Below, piece after piece: positions 11,296-19,957 of a DNA stretch of 64,000 bases (positions are counted from its first letter, which is position 1; the number at the start of each line of letters is the position of its first letter). The notes below the pieces were generated by a model that worked only from the letters and a program-made list of their open reading frames with translations, did no database searches and had not been told where the DNA came from. A program made the translations under genes and the position numbers. The DNA is from Oscillatoria sp. FACHB-1407. GTDB taxonomy: Bacteria; Cyanobacteriota; Cyanobacteriia; Elainellales; Elainellaceae. The stretch is from contig NZ_JACJSA010000007.1 of NCBI RefSeq assembly GCF_014697545.1, positions 186,001 to 250,000 on the forward strand, given 5' to 3'.

Positions 11296-13227
11296 ATGAG
11301 CTACTGTTTTAACCCGCTCTGCCGACAACCTCAAAATCCTAGCAATGCCCAGTTTTGTCAGAATTGTGGGTCAAAGCTGGTTCTAAATGGTGCCTACCGT
11401 GCCCTCAAATTAATTGGGCAGGGTGGCTTCGGCAGGACTTTTTTGGCGGTATCTGGTGAGAACTCGGAAACACCCTTTTACTGCGTCATCAAGCAATTTT
11501 TACCGCGCCAACAGGGAGTTGCTAATTTACAAAAAGCCGCCGAGCTATTTCGGCAGGAGGCCGAGCGGCTAAAGCAACTGGGTCAGCATCCCCAAATCCC
11601 CCAACTGCTCGATTATTTTGAGTTAGATGGGGAAGAATACCTGGTTCAAGAATTTATCGATGGGCAAAACTTAGAGGAAGTGTTAGCCAGCGAGGGAGCA
11701 TTTAGCGAAGCGCAAGTCCGCAAAGTGCTGAACGACCTGTTGCCTGTGTTGCAATTTATTCACCATCATCGGGTGATTCACCGCGATATCAAGCCCGAAA
11801 ATATCATCTATCCCCACACCGAAGGGCAGCCTGCTCAGGATGTGCCGCTGATTTTGGTGGACTTTGGTGCCTCAAAGTTTGCCTCAGCCACAGCCTTAGC
11901 TCGCACAGGCACCGTCATTGGCAGTGCGGGATACGTCGCCCCAGAGCAAGCCATGGGCAAGGCGGAGTTTGCCAGCGACATTTACAGTTTGGGTGTGACC
12001 TGTGTGCATTTGCTGACCGGATTGCACCCCTTTGACCTCTATTCCGTCAGTGAAGATGCCTGGGTATGGCGACAATATCTGGCAGATCCGATTAGCCGAC
12101 GATTAGCGATCGTGCTGACAAAGATGCTACAAAAAGCGACGAGCCAACGCTATGACAGTGCCGCAGCAGTATTACACGATTTGAATCAAACTCCACGAAT
12201 TACCCGTGGAGAGCGGCGATCGCCAGAAACCCAGTCTCAACGTCGCTTGACCTCAGAAGCCGAGTTGCCTCCTCGTGCAGCCCAGGCACGACGCCAGCGA
12301 ATTTTGCAACAGCAGCAAGATTGGCAAGCGGTAAGTACCCTCACCGGGCACACTGGAGCCGTTACGGCGATCGCCCTGAATCCAAATGGCACGCTGCTTG
12401 CCAGTGGCAGTAGTGACAAAACGATTCGGCTGTGGAGCATTCCTCAAGGGGAGTTGCTATACACGATTCCGGGGCGATCGCTCTGGTCAAACACGGGACA
12501 TAGCGATCGCATCAGTGCGTTAGGGTTTGCGTTGGATGGGCAAACCTTGATCAGTGGCAGTGACGACAGCACGATTAAGATATGGGATGTAGCCACTCGC
12601 AGACTGGTCGTGACCCTGCCCAGTCGAGGATGGGATATCTCCGCTCTAACAGCCAGCCAAACGGGAACCACGTTGGTTAGTGGTGGTGGAGATGGGGTGA
12701 TCTACGTGTGGGATCTGAAGACCCGGGAACTGGTTCAAAGTCTGCACAAACACCTCGATCGCGTCAGTGCGCTTATTCTCAGCCCCGATGACCGGATCTT
12801 GGTGAGTGGCAGCTATGACAAAACCATTCGCGTTTGGGATTTGAGAAAAAATACCCTGATCAATACCTTTAAGGGACATGGCGATCGCATCAGTACCCTT
12901 GCCGTTACCCCTGATTGGTACACCCTGGTTAGCGGCAGTTGGGATCGCACCCTGCGAATTTGGGATCTCCCCACAGGTGACCTAAGACGCACCTTAGCCG
13001 CTCATCGCGATCGCACCAACTGCCTCGCCATCAGTCCTGACGGATATACACTCGCGAGTGCCAGTGAAGACAGCACGATTAAACTGTGGGAATTAGAAGA
13101 AGGCATTCCCCTGCATACCTTCCAGCAAGCCTGGGGAATTAATGTGTTGACCTTTACCCCCGACAGTCGAATGCTAATCAGTGGCAGTGCCGATGAGACG
13201 ATTAAAATCTGGCAGCGGCGATCGTGA
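11296..13227 (+). CDS. zinc-ribbon Ser/Thr protein kinase with seven WD40 repeats
   Basis: 643 residues. An N-terminal zinc ribbon (CFNPLC and CQNCGSKL) is followed by a Hanks-type kinase: glycine loop GQGGFGRTF near residue 43, catalytic HRDIKPENI near 162, DFGASK near 188, and YVAPEQ. A linker leads to about seven WD40 repeats from residue 340 to the end, each closing with SGS-D-TI-IWD. The kinase would phosphorylate Ser/Thr on proteins docked by the propeller. It is tightly linked to ycf34, which hints at redox or Fe-S-linked signalling, though this is inference. Confidence 0.93.
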   Translation: MSYCFNPLCRQPQNPSNAQFCQNCGSKLVLNGAYRALKLIGQGGFGRTFLAVSGENSETPFYCVIKQFLPRQQGVANLQKAAELFRQEAERLKQLGQHPQIPQLLDYFELDGEEYLVQEFIDGQNLEEVLASEGAFSEAQVRKVLNDLLPVLQFIHHHRVIHRDIKPENIIYPHTEGQPAQDVPLILVDFGASKFASATALARTGTVIGSAGYVAPEQAMGKAEFASDIYSLGVTCVHLLTGLHPFDLYSVSEDAWVWRQYLADPISRRLAIVLTKMLQKATSQRYDSAAAVLHDLNQTPRITRGERRSPETQSQRRLTSEAELPPRAAQARRQRILQQQQDWQAVSTLTGHTGAVTAIALNPNGTLLASGSSDKTIRLWSIPQGELLYTIPGRSLWSNTGHSDRISALGFALDGQTLISGSDDSTIKIWDVATRRLVVTLPSRGWDISALTASQTGTTLVSGGGDGVIYVWDLKTRELVQSLHKHLDRVSALILSPDDRILVSGSYDKTIRVWDLRKNTLINTFKGHGDRISTLAVTPDWYTLVSGSWDRTLRIWDLPTGDLRRTLAAHRDRTNCLAISPDGYTLASASEDSTIKLWELEEGIPLHTFQQAWGINVLTFTPDSRMLISGSADETIKIWQRRS

Positions 13228-13331
13228 GGGAGCGGGGAGTGGGGAATAGGGAAGAGGAACGAGAAGGATAAGGGCTAAAGGCTAAAAGCGGAAGAAAAAT
13301 CGAGGATGCAATTAATATAGCTACGGCTATA

Positions 13332-14141
13332 TCAATTCAACGTGGTGGTGGAGTAGCTAAAGTCCAGCACAGGCCAATCCGGCTCCCGATAGTAATGCAT
13401 CATGTTATCAAACTTGCGAAGCTCAGCCCGTTGAATTAACAGCGTCTGAGGTGCGTCATGCATGAGCCATTGCTGGTTTAAGTCATCAATTTGATGACCC
13501 AACGCATCGCGATCGATTTCGTTAGGCACATTGCCAAAATAGCCCAGGGTAATGTGCGCTGTGAGGTGATATTGCTGCTCAATTCCTAAACCGATTAAGG
13601 CTGAATTTTGGTAAATTGCCCGACGCAGTTTAACAATCTGCTCATAGCCATCCTCAGTTTTGGGTGTTAAGCAGACCGCTAAGGCTCTGGGCATGACGAC
13701 AAGACCCATCACTTGCCAATAGATCGGCTCGATTGATTTTTGGGGTTGACATTGCTGAAAGATCTGACCAATGCGATCGCGCAATTGCCACTGAAAATTG
13801 GGGTTCTCATCTGCATGACGATAAGCACTATCCCAAATCAGGTCAGCGATCGTCATGTGGAAACTCTCAGGGGGAAGTTGCACAAATAGCTCAGGCGAAA
13901 GCTTTTGGGCAATCTGTTGCTGAAATGCCTGCAACTGCTGATAAAACGCCTGATTGTCTGACTCATCTGCCCACGGTGGCGTAATCACCGAATATCCAGG
14001 AAACGGAGCAGGCTGAAACGTGCCATCCGGTTGTTGCTGGAATTTTGGAGATGACTGAATATGTTGTACTTGAGACTTGTAAGCCTCTGGTAGCGTCATC
14101 CGCGCCACCCGATTTACATAAACCTGGTAAATGTCGTCCAA
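13332..14141 (-). CDS. 2H phosphoesterase, DUF1868 / 2'-5' RNA ligase-like
   Basis: A 269-residue protein with two His-x-Thr motifs, FHMTIAD near residue 117 and AHITLGYF near 196, the signature of the 2H phosphoesterase superfamily (RNA ligase-like, cyclic phosphodiesterases). The N-terminal part (FPGYSVITPPWADE) matches the DUF1868 type. It likely hydrolyses or transfers 2',3'-cyclic or 2'-5' phosphodiester bonds; the substrate is unknown. It stands alone on the minus strand. Confidence 0.8.
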   Translation of the reverse strand: MDDIYQVYVNRVARMTLPEAYKSQVQHIQSSPKFQQQPDGTFQPAPFPGYSVITPPWADESDNQAFYQQLQAFQQQIAQKLSPELFVQLPPESFHMTIADLIWDSAYRHADENPNFQWQLRDRIGQIFQQCQPQKSIEPIYWQVMGLVVMPRALAVCLTPKTEDGYEQIVKLRRAIYQNSALIGLGIEQQYHLTAHITLGYFGNVPNEIDRDALGHQIDDLNQQWLMHDAPQTLLIQRAELRKFDNMMHYYREPDWPVLDFSYSTTTLN

Positions 14142-14262
14142 TCGAATACGCCTCGCCTTCTGACTTCAGGGGATCACTTGCAATACACCTTCCCTAATGT
14201 ACCTTGTCAAAAGCAAGCTTTGACAGAGTAGCCAGAAGACTTTTCTAAACAACAACCCTCTG

Positions 14263-14317
14263 GCATGAATCATTTTTAGAAATATGAATCATTCTTACTG
14301 CAAAAAATGATTCATGC
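14263..14317. repeat. inverted repeat with a third direct copy
   Basis: GCATGAATCATTTTT (14263-14277) pairs exactly with AAAAATGATTCATGC (14303-14317). A further ATGAATCATT copy (14284-14293) lies in the loop. No T-run follows on either side in the right place for an ordinary terminator. It may be a repressor-type operator, a processing hairpin, or a small mobile remnant. Confidence 0.6.
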
Positions 14318-14347
14318 AGAAATTTTAAGGGCTGAAGATGAACTTCT

Positions 14348-14731
14348 TTAATTAGCTGAAAAACTGATTAAACCAAGCTGTGATTTTGAGATCAAACTAT
14401 TGTTTTTAAATTGCAAGTTGATCGTTGATCCGTTGGAGTTATACCACACATAAATGTGTGTTTCTGTCTCTCCAGGAATTTGGACTCGACGTGTTTCATC
14501 CGCTTTCCCTAAAATGCCTTCTACTTCAGAAACAGTCATCGATTTAGTGATGCGTTCATATTTTGCCAGGGTTTCTGCTAGAGATTCAGAAGCACTACCA
14601 ATGAGGTTTGAAACAGTAGTTGATTCGGAATTCGTCGATTTTTCTGAAGGCTCTACAACAGATTGCGATACAAAAGAGCAGCTGCTTAAAGCAAGAGCAA
14701 ATAGGGACAGAGCAGATAGTTTTAGCTTCAT
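14348..14731 (-). CDS. lipoprotein with SmpA/BamE-like fold
   Basis: 127 residues. The signal peptide MKLKLSALSLFALALSSC ends in an LSSC lipobox, so Cys18 should be lipidated. A Ser/Glu-rich linker follows. The C-terminal domain has ITKSMTVSEVEGILGKADE and then VWYNSNGSTINLQFKNNSLI, resembling the SmpA/BamE or beta-lactamase-inhibitor-like two-helix, three-strand fold. The location is probably the periplasmic face of a membrane. It lies in an AT-rich stretch compared with its neighbours. Confidence 0.72.
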   Translation of the reverse strand: MKLKLSALSLFALALSSCSFVSQSVVEPSEKSTNSESTTVSNLIGSASESLAETLAKYERITKSMTVSEVEGILGKADETRRVQIPGETETHIYVWYNSNGSTINLQFKNNSLISKSQLGLISFSAN

Positions 14732-14890
14732 ATATCAGAGACAGAATGCTCTCTCTAATGTGCCCAAAAGGTCCCAGGGAATTCAATAGCCAGGATTAAA
14801 GCCTGAATGAAACTTCGAGGTTTTAAGTACAGAGGAGTTATTGGATTCAATATATTGCTTTTCTAAAGTTTCCTTGATTTTACGGATCAC

Positions 14891-15193
14891 CTAGCTCCAG
14901 TCCTCCCGTTGAGAACCACGACCCTTATAAACCTGGGCTATTTGATGAATTTGACGACTTCTTTCAAACAGTGTTTCTTCTGTGAATCCCCACTGAGTCA
15001 ATACCTTTTTCAAGTCGGATTGAATATCTCTTGCTCCAGGAAAATCTTGATATCGAATGTAGAGACGAGCCAACTCCGCGACATGAAAATCAGTGGGTTG
15101 GGCTTCAAGGAGGGTGTTTACGAGCTGGCGATCGCTGCTCCAGAGGGGGTGTTGTTGATCTTTGGAGGTTGCTTTTCCAGAATTGTCAGCCAT
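14891..15193 (-). CDS. DUF3288 family protein
   Basis: A 100-residue soluble protein. After a short head it has DQQHPLWSSDRQLVNTLL, then AELARLYIRYQDFPGARDIQ and LTQWGFTEETLFERSRQIH, the conserved blocks of DUF3288, a family I know only from cyanobacteria. ATG at 15193 is the likely start; an upstream in-frame ATG at 15202 adds three residues. Function is unknown. Confidence 0.85.
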   Translation of the reverse strand: MADNSGKATSKDQQHPLWSSDRQLVNTLLEAQPTDFHVAELARLYIRYQDFPGARDIQSDLKKVLTQWGFTEETLFERSRQIHQIAQVYKGRGSQREDWS

Positions 15194-15195
15194 AG

Positions 15196-15366
15196 GAAGC
15201 AAGGATAAAACACAAAGGATAAAGGATAAACGAGGAAGAGAAGAAAAAATAGGAAATAAGGAAAAATAATACGGAAGTCAGGCGTGAAGAAAAATAATAG
15301 CTCAATTTTTACCCTTCATCCTTTTTAATCCTTCATCGTTTATCCTTCAGCTTTCATCCTTTTACC
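15196..15366 (+). repeat. AAGGATR heptad blocks flanking a spacer
   Basis: The spacer between the GNAT and DUF3288 genes carries AAGGATA-type units on the plus strand at 15196-15235 and the complementary CCTT/ATCC units at 15300-15366. The two blocks could base-pair with each other in RNA. The right block touches the stop codon of the GNAT gene. Confidence 0.7.
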
Positions 15367-15829
15367 CCTCTCCCTGCTCCAACCGCTTGACCATCCACAA
15401 CGATTGCACCTCGTAGCCTAGCTGACGGTACAAATTGAGGGCAGGTTGGTTATTTGGAAAGACTTGCAACCCAAGCTGGCGATCGCCTCTGCTTTTAACC
15501 CAGGTTTCAGCGTGATGCATCAAGGCTTTGCCGATGCCACGACGACGATGCTCTGGAGTGACGTAGAGCAAGAAAATGTAGGACTGGCGATCGCCGCTGA
15601 TTTGATCGATCGCACTCCCCATCCAGAGGCAGCCAACGGTTTGACGGTCTACCGTTTCGACCCACCAGAGGGGCGTGTCCTTGGAAAGATACTGTTCAAC
15701 GGTGTGAGCCAGGTGAGCGACGGATTGACCAGGATGAGATTCCTGGTAGGTGCGCTGCATAAACTTCAGCAACAGGGGGCGATCGAGTCCTGAGCCTGAA
15801 CGCAGATCATAGCCGGGGAGCAGTTCCAC
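15362..15829 (-). CDS. GNAT family N-acetyltransferase
   Basis: 155 residues with the GNAT fold. The acetyl-CoA pyrophosphate loop is HRRRGIGKALMHHAE (residues ~97-111), preceded by the strand SYIFLLYVTPEH and followed by LGLQVFPNNQPALNLYRQLGYE. It starts at a GTG (15829), 18 bases after the upstream small membrane-protein gene, so it is the third gene of an operon. The acceptor substrate is unknown. Its last residues (EQGEG) and stop codon run into a heptad repeat. Confidence 0.85.
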   Translation of the reverse strand: MELLPGYDLRSGSGLDRPLLLKFMQRTYQESHPGQSVAHLAHTVEQYLSKDTPLWWVETVDRQTVGCLWMGSAIDQISGDRQSYIFLLYVTPEHRRRGIGKALMHHAETWVKSRGDRQLGLQVFPNNQPALNLYRQLGYEVQSLWMVKRLEQGEG

Positions 15830-15847
15830 TGGTGAGGATGGCAGTGA

Positions 15848-16105
15848 TTAAAACGCGGCAGTGGAGAGTGGCTCTGGAGGTAATCCTTCTACAAACAGCT
15901 CTAAGGGAACGGGTAATTTAGCGGTGCGAAGCAGTTCCCCATTTGGGGTAGTCGCTTCAACGGAGCTAACTTGATCCACTTCTTCAATCGGAGCAGGGGC
16001 AGCCATGTCAGCAGGTAAAAAGATGCGGGCACTCACCACTACTAACGCCAGTAGAAACACCAGAACGACCAGCAACGGGGCAATATATTGACGAAAAATA
16101 GCCAT
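15848..16105 (-). CDS. single-pass membrane protein, function unknown
   Basis: 85 residues: one N-terminal membrane helix (APLLVVLVFLLALVVVSARIFL) and a Pro/Ala-rich exposed tail (FLPADMAAPAPIEEVDQVSSVE and beyond). It has no recognisable enzyme motif. It lies 52 bases after the AmpG-like transporter and 18 bases before the GNAT gene on the same strand, so all three are probably one transcription unit. The tail resembles the pilus/cell-wall-facing ends of SAF-like proteins only weakly. Confidence 0.65.
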   Translation of the reverse strand: MAIFRQYIAPLLVVLVFLLALVVVSARIFLPADMAAPAPIEEVDQVSSVEATTPNGELLRTAKLPVPLELFVEGLPPEPLSTAAF

Positions 16106-16157
16106 ATAACCGAAAAATGAACAAAAGTCTTAAGAGTTGTAACGCCTTCCTTCCATC

Positions 16158-17450
16158 CTACACCTCATCGGAGGGGTCATCCCCAGGAAGTGAAGGAGAT
16201 GAGGCATTCCATGGAGCAAAGATTGGCAGCAACAATAATCCTGGTAAGGCAGCACAGAAGGTGATGAAAAAGAACCACGCCCAGCCTGTGGCTTTAGCAA
16301 TTTCACCCGCAGGCGAAGCGATGACTTCTCGACTTACCGCCACCAAACTTGACAAAAGGGCATATTGCGTTGCCGAAAAGCGAGGATTACACAAACTCAT
16401 CAAGAACCCTAAAAAAGCGGCTGTACCTAAGCCAGCACAAAAGTTTTCGATGTTGATTGCCGCCACCATCAGGGGATAGTTTTGCCCAGCCAGTGCCAGG
16501 GCAAAATAGGCGAGGTTGCTCACAGCCTGAAGTCCTCCAAACAGCCATAGAGAGCGGTTGATGCCGATTTGGCTGAGCACAGCTCCTCCTAACAGACCTC
16601 CAACAATGGTGGCAAGCAATCCCATCCCGCCCCGAATTGCCCCGATCGCCTCAATGGGAAACCCCGTCTGGATGAGAAATGGAGTCGTCATCACAACTGC
16701 CAGGTAGTCTCCCACTTTGTAGAGCAGGATAAAGATCAGAATGAGCACACCCCGCCACAGACCAGAGCGAGCAAAGAAGTCTTGAAATGGTAGCTGAACC
16801 GCGTCTCTGAGGGTTTGTGGGGCAGAAATGATGTTTCCCTGGCGATCGCGTGACTCTGGCTCAGGCGACAGAATTGAGGTGAGCAACCCCAACCCCATCA
16901 ATGCTGCCATCAACAGATACACCCCCTGCCATGACAATCGATTTGCCCAAATCAGGGCTAAGGCTCCTGTGACCAGCAGGGCAACGCGATAACCCAGCAC
17001 CCAAATGGCGACTCCTGCTCCAACCTCTCGTTCTTCTAAAACATCGGTTCGATATGCATCGATGGCGATATCTTGAGTGGCACTGAGAAAGGCAATCACG
17101 ATCGCATTCACCGCTAGCAGTTGCAATGCCTGCGTGGGTTGATAGAAAGCCATCGCTGCGATCGCCACGATCAACGCCAATTGTGTCAACAGCATCCATC
17201 CCCGGCGACGTCCTAAAAAGGGAGGTACGTAGCGATCGAGCAACGGCGACCAGAGAAACTTGACCGTCGAAGGCAAATTCGCCAGGTTAAACCAGCCAAT
17301 CGTGCCGAGATCCACCCCTGCGACGGTCATCCAGGCAGTCAGGGTTTCACGGGTGAGGTTGTAGGGCAACCCGGAGGCAAACCCCAATGACACCAGAGCC
17401 GCCATTTTTTTGCTTTGGAAAACACGCAGGAAGGATGGAATGGATTTCAC
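16158..17450 (-). CDS. AmpG-like MFS transporter
   Basis: About 430 residues with 12 or so membrane segments. The N-terminal block MAALVSLGFASGLPYNLT, FLWSPLLDRYVPPFLGRRRGW and the helix ATQDIAIDAYRTDVL are the hallmarks of AmpG muropeptide permeases, which import peptidoglycan fragments (GlcNAc-anhydroMurNAc peptides) for recycling. GTG 17450 is preferred: the frame also extends to a TTG at 17498, but that part lies in a TGGTCAA-type repeat. It heads an operon with the small membrane protein and the GNAT enzyme. Confidence 0.85.
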   Translation of the reverse strand: MKSIPSFLRVFQSKKMAALVSLGFASGLPYNLTRETLTAWMTVAGVDLGTIGWFNLANLPSTVKFLWSPLLDRYVPPFLGRRRGWMLLTQLALIVAIAAMAFYQPTQALQLLAVNAIVIAFLSATQDIAIDAYRTDVLEEREVGAGVAIWVLGYRVALLVTGALALIWANRLSWQGVYLLMAALMGLGLLTSILSPEPESRDRQGNIISAPQTLRDAVQLPFQDFFARSGLWRGVLILIFILLYKVGDYLAVVMTTPFLIQTGFPIEAIGAIRGGMGLLATIVGGLLGGAVLSQIGINRSLWLFGGLQAVSNLAYFALALAGQNYPLMVAAINIENFCAGLGTAAFLGFLMSLCNPRFSATQYALLSSLVAVSREVIASPAGEIAKATGWAWFFFITFCAALPGLLLLPIFAPWNASSPSLPGDDPSDEV

Positions 17451-17470
17451 TGTCTTAATGCTGCTCCTTG

Positions 17471-17655
17471 TGGTCAGTGGTTGGTGGTCAGTGGTCAATG
17501 GTCAATGGTTAATGGTCAATGGTTAATGGTCAATGGTTGGTGGTCAATGGTCAATGGTCAATGGTTAATGGTCAGTGGTTAATGGTCAGTGGCTCAACCC
17601 TATTCCCTACTCCCCACTCCCTGCTCCCCACTCCCTACTCCCCACTCCCTCTCCT
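17471..17655 (+). repeat. TGGTCAA heptads followed by ACTCCCC heptads
   Basis: Bases 17471-17593 are degenerate copies of the unit TGGTCAA/TGGTTAA/TGGTCAG; bases 17600-17655 are copies of ACTCCCC/ACTCCCT. The array lies between the divergent AmpG-like and lexA genes and ends about 60 bases before the lexA SOS box. Confidence 0.85.
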
Positions 17656-17716
17656 ATTTCTCTGTACTTTTAGGGAGGCGACGCGGAACAGGGAGGGTTA
17701 AAATTGCGACTATAGT

Positions 17717-17730
17717 AGTACATCTGTTCT
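17717..17730 (+). promoter_or_regulatory. SOS box (LexA operator) of lexA
   Basis: AGTACATCTGTTCT matches the published cyanobacterial LexA consensus RGTACNNNDGTWCB at every defined position. It lies 25 bases before the lexA ATG. A candidate -10, TATAAA, sits at 17739-17744, so the box would cover the -35 region and block the promoter. This implies autoregulation. Confidence 0.75.
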
Positions 17731-17754
17731 TCCGTTGCTATAAAATCGTCACTT

Positions 17755-18384
17755 ATGAAGTCCCTCACTTTTTCCCAACAGCGGCTCTTTGACTGGATGG
17801 AAGATTACATTTCTCGGTGTCATCACTCCCCCAGTATGCGGCAGATGGCAGCCGCGCTAAATTACAAATCCCTATCGCCGATTCAACTGCACTTGAAACA
17901 ACTGCAACAGAAAGGATACATCGATTGGGATGAAGGGCATTCTCGCACGTATCGCATCGTGCAGCCCAAACAGTTTAGAGTTCCTATCTTAGGGGCGATC
18001 GCCGCTCATAGTTTAGTAGAAACGTTTTCTGACACCGACGTGGAATGGATTGAAGTTCCCGGCTTGTCCGAGATCCTCAAAAATAGCAATCGCCGCAACG
18101 ACTATTTTGCCCTGCGCGTTCGGGGAGATAGTATGCTCGGTGCCCTGATCGATCACGGTGATGTAGTGGTGATGCAACCACCTCAAGATGCCCGAACTAT
18201 CCGAGACAAAACCATTGTGGCAGCGCGAGTCGAAGGCAAAACTACATTGAAGTATTTTTATCGCGAAGGTAGTACGATTACACTGCAACCTGCAAACGCT
18301 GCCTATCCTGCGACACACGTTAATGCAGATGATGTGGATGTGCAAGGCGTATATGTGGGGTTAGTGCGGGGATTAGTCGGCTAA
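17755..18384 (+). CDS. lexA: LexA repressor / S24 family protein with altered cleavage site
   Basis: 209 residues. The winged-helix N-domain (SPSMRQMAAALNYKSLSPIQLHL) is followed by an S24 peptidase domain. The catalytic Ser126 (RGDSM) and Lys166 (TTLKYF) are present. The self-cleavage bond, normally Ala-Gly after an AA pair, is here Ala84-His85 within GAIAAHSLVE. In E. coli LexA, change of the equivalent glycine (G85D, lexA3) abolishes cleavage, so this repressor may be uncleavable or slow. An SOS box upstream suggests it still binds its own promoter. It is a member of the LexA family with high certainty; inducibility is uncertain. Confidence 0.92.
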   Translation: MKSLTFSQQRLFDWMEDYISRCHHSPSMRQMAAALNYKSLSPIQLHLKQLQQKGYIDWDEGHSRTYRIVQPKQFRVPILGAIAAHSLVETFSDTDVEWIEVPGLSEILKNSNRRNDYFALRVRGDSMLGALIDHGDVVVMQPPQDARTIRDKTIVAARVEGKTTLKYFYREGSTITLQPANAAYPATHVNADDVDVQGVYVGLVRGLVG

Positions 18385-18494
18385 AACAGATCTTGACCGC
18401 AACCTAATTTACTCTTAATAAAAGCTTTTTCCAGACTTAAAGCTATCTCTTTACACTGCCTCCTTAGATTCAAACACCTGCTTGTGAGGAGAAT

Positions 18495-19625
18495 ATGGCA
18501 AAGATTGCAAAGTTTGGTTGGGTAGCGGCGATCGCCCTGATGATGGTGCCCCTGCAAGGAACAGCAGTCAAGACAGCATCCACTTTATCCGGTGAGCCAC
18601 CCTTGGTGATTGGGCATCGGGGCGCGAGTGGATATCTGCCAGAGCATACGTTAGCTGCTTATGAATTGGCGATCGAGCAAGGGGCAGATTTTATTGAACC
18701 GGACCTCGTCTCAACTAAAGATGGTGTTCTGATTGCGCGTCACGAACCCAACATGATTGCGACAACGAATGTGGCGGAGTTGCCCCAATTTCGCGATCGC
18801 CGCCGCACCAAAACAGTCGATGGTGTGCAGGAGGAGGGCTTCTTTTCAGAAGACTTTACCCTGGCAGAAATCAAGCAACTGCGGGCAAGACAACCAAGAG
18901 CCTATCGCGATCAATCCCACAACGACCGCTACGAAGTGCCAACACTGCAAGAAATTATTGACCTGGTGAAGCGAGTCGAGGCACAGACCGGGCGCAAAGT
19001 TGGCATTTATCCTGAAACCAAGCATCCCACCTACTTTGACAACTTGGGGCTGTCACTGGAGGAACCCTTGATTGAAACCCTGGTTCGCAATCAGTTCACC
19101 GATCCAACCCGGGTCTTCATTCAGTCCTTTGAAGTGTCAAACCTGAAGGATCAGTTAACCCCGTTAATGGCGGCCAACAACATCGATTTGCCCCTGGTGC
19201 AACTGTTTGATGAGTTTCACCTTAAGCCCTATGACTTTGTGGTTAGTGGTGACTCGCGCACCTACGGGGAATTAATTAGCCGGGACAGTTTGAGAAGCTT
19301 TGTAGCAACTTATGCGGAGGGCATTGGTCCCTGGAAGCGGAGTTTTGTCATGACGGCTCCGGTTGACCCACCCGTTGACACAAACGGCGATGGAGTCGCT
19401 GAAACCAAGGAACGCTTGACTGGAGAGGTGCTACCAGTCATTCCTGATGCTCATGCGGCAGGCTTAGTCGTACATCCTTACACGTTTAGGGATGAGGAGT
19501 CGTTTTTGACAACTGACTATAGCGGCGACCCTGTGGCAGAGTACAAGCAGTTTTATGACATGGGTGTGGATGGGGTGTTTACTGACTTCCCCGATACAGC
19601 CGTCAAAGCCCGTCAAGCCCGATAG
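18495..19625 (+). CDS. glpQ: secreted glycerophosphodiester phosphodiesterase
   Basis: 376 residues. An N-terminal hydrophobic signal (WVAAIALMMVPLQGTA) is followed by the GDPD domain: IGHRGASGYLPEHT (His41-Arg42, Glu50), EQGADFIEPDLVSTKDGVLIARHEP and later VGIYPETKHP. The enzyme hydrolyses deacylated phospholipids to glycerol 3-phosphate and an alcohol in the periplasm, a source of phosphate and glycerol-3-P. GAGGAG lies just before the ATG. The tail GVFTDFPDTAVKAR is family-typical. The E. coli GlpQ type (periplasmic, long insertion) is closer than UgpQ. Confidence 0.9.
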   Translation: MAKIAKFGWVAAIALMMVPLQGTAVKTASTLSGEPPLVIGHRGASGYLPEHTLAAYELAIEQGADFIEPDLVSTKDGVLIARHEPNMIATTNVAELPQFRDRRRTKTVDGVQEEGFFSEDFTLAEIKQLRARQPRAYRDQSHNDRYEVPTLQEIIDLVKRVEAQTGRKVGIYPETKHPTYFDNLGLSLEEPLIETLVRNQFTDPTRVFIQSFEVSNLKDQLTPLMAANNIDLPLVQLFDEFHLKPYDFVVSGDSRTYGELISRDSLRSFVATYAEGIGPWKRSFVMTAPVDPPVDTNGDGVAETKERLTGEVLPVIPDAHAAGLVVHPYTFRDEESFLTTDYSGDPVAEYKQFYDMGVDGVFTDFPDTAVKARQAR

Positions 19626-19957
19626 ACAAGCATCTACGAAGGCGAAATTTTTTATAGCGTTACCCGCTTAGGTAGAGTATCGGGTGTAGGGGTGGAGCCT
19701 CCACGCAAGGGCCCTGCTCCCTGCACCCCCTGTACTTTACCAACTGGAGTTTAGACTCAGTGGAAACAATCCCAATCTCTATGGTGATACCGAGCAAAAG
19801 GTGAGAAACCAGGTACTAAACCGTTAGGCAGAGGTTTGGGCTTACTTTTGCGTTTGGAGTATCGTTTTCGGACAATGGGGGCACGCACATTTTGGCGATC
19901 GCCTAATAAGAGTTGCAATGTCTGTAATCGTCAACGGATGAATTTCAGATGCAAGTC
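19626..19957. other. spacer between convergent genes
   Basis: 332 bases with no supported gene. It contains a GC-rich stretch at about 19683-19733 (GGTGTAGGGGTGGAGCC and CCCTGCACCCCC) that resembles the GGGTGCAGGGGTGGAA element at 62180 and the hairpin block at 33257. No T-rich terminator was seen. Confidence 0.4.

Noticed and set aside
17519-17792. Two short frames before lexA
   Set aside because: Built from TGGTCAA and ACTCCCC heptads; the products are simple repeats (VNGQWLMVNG, SLLPTPYSPLP).
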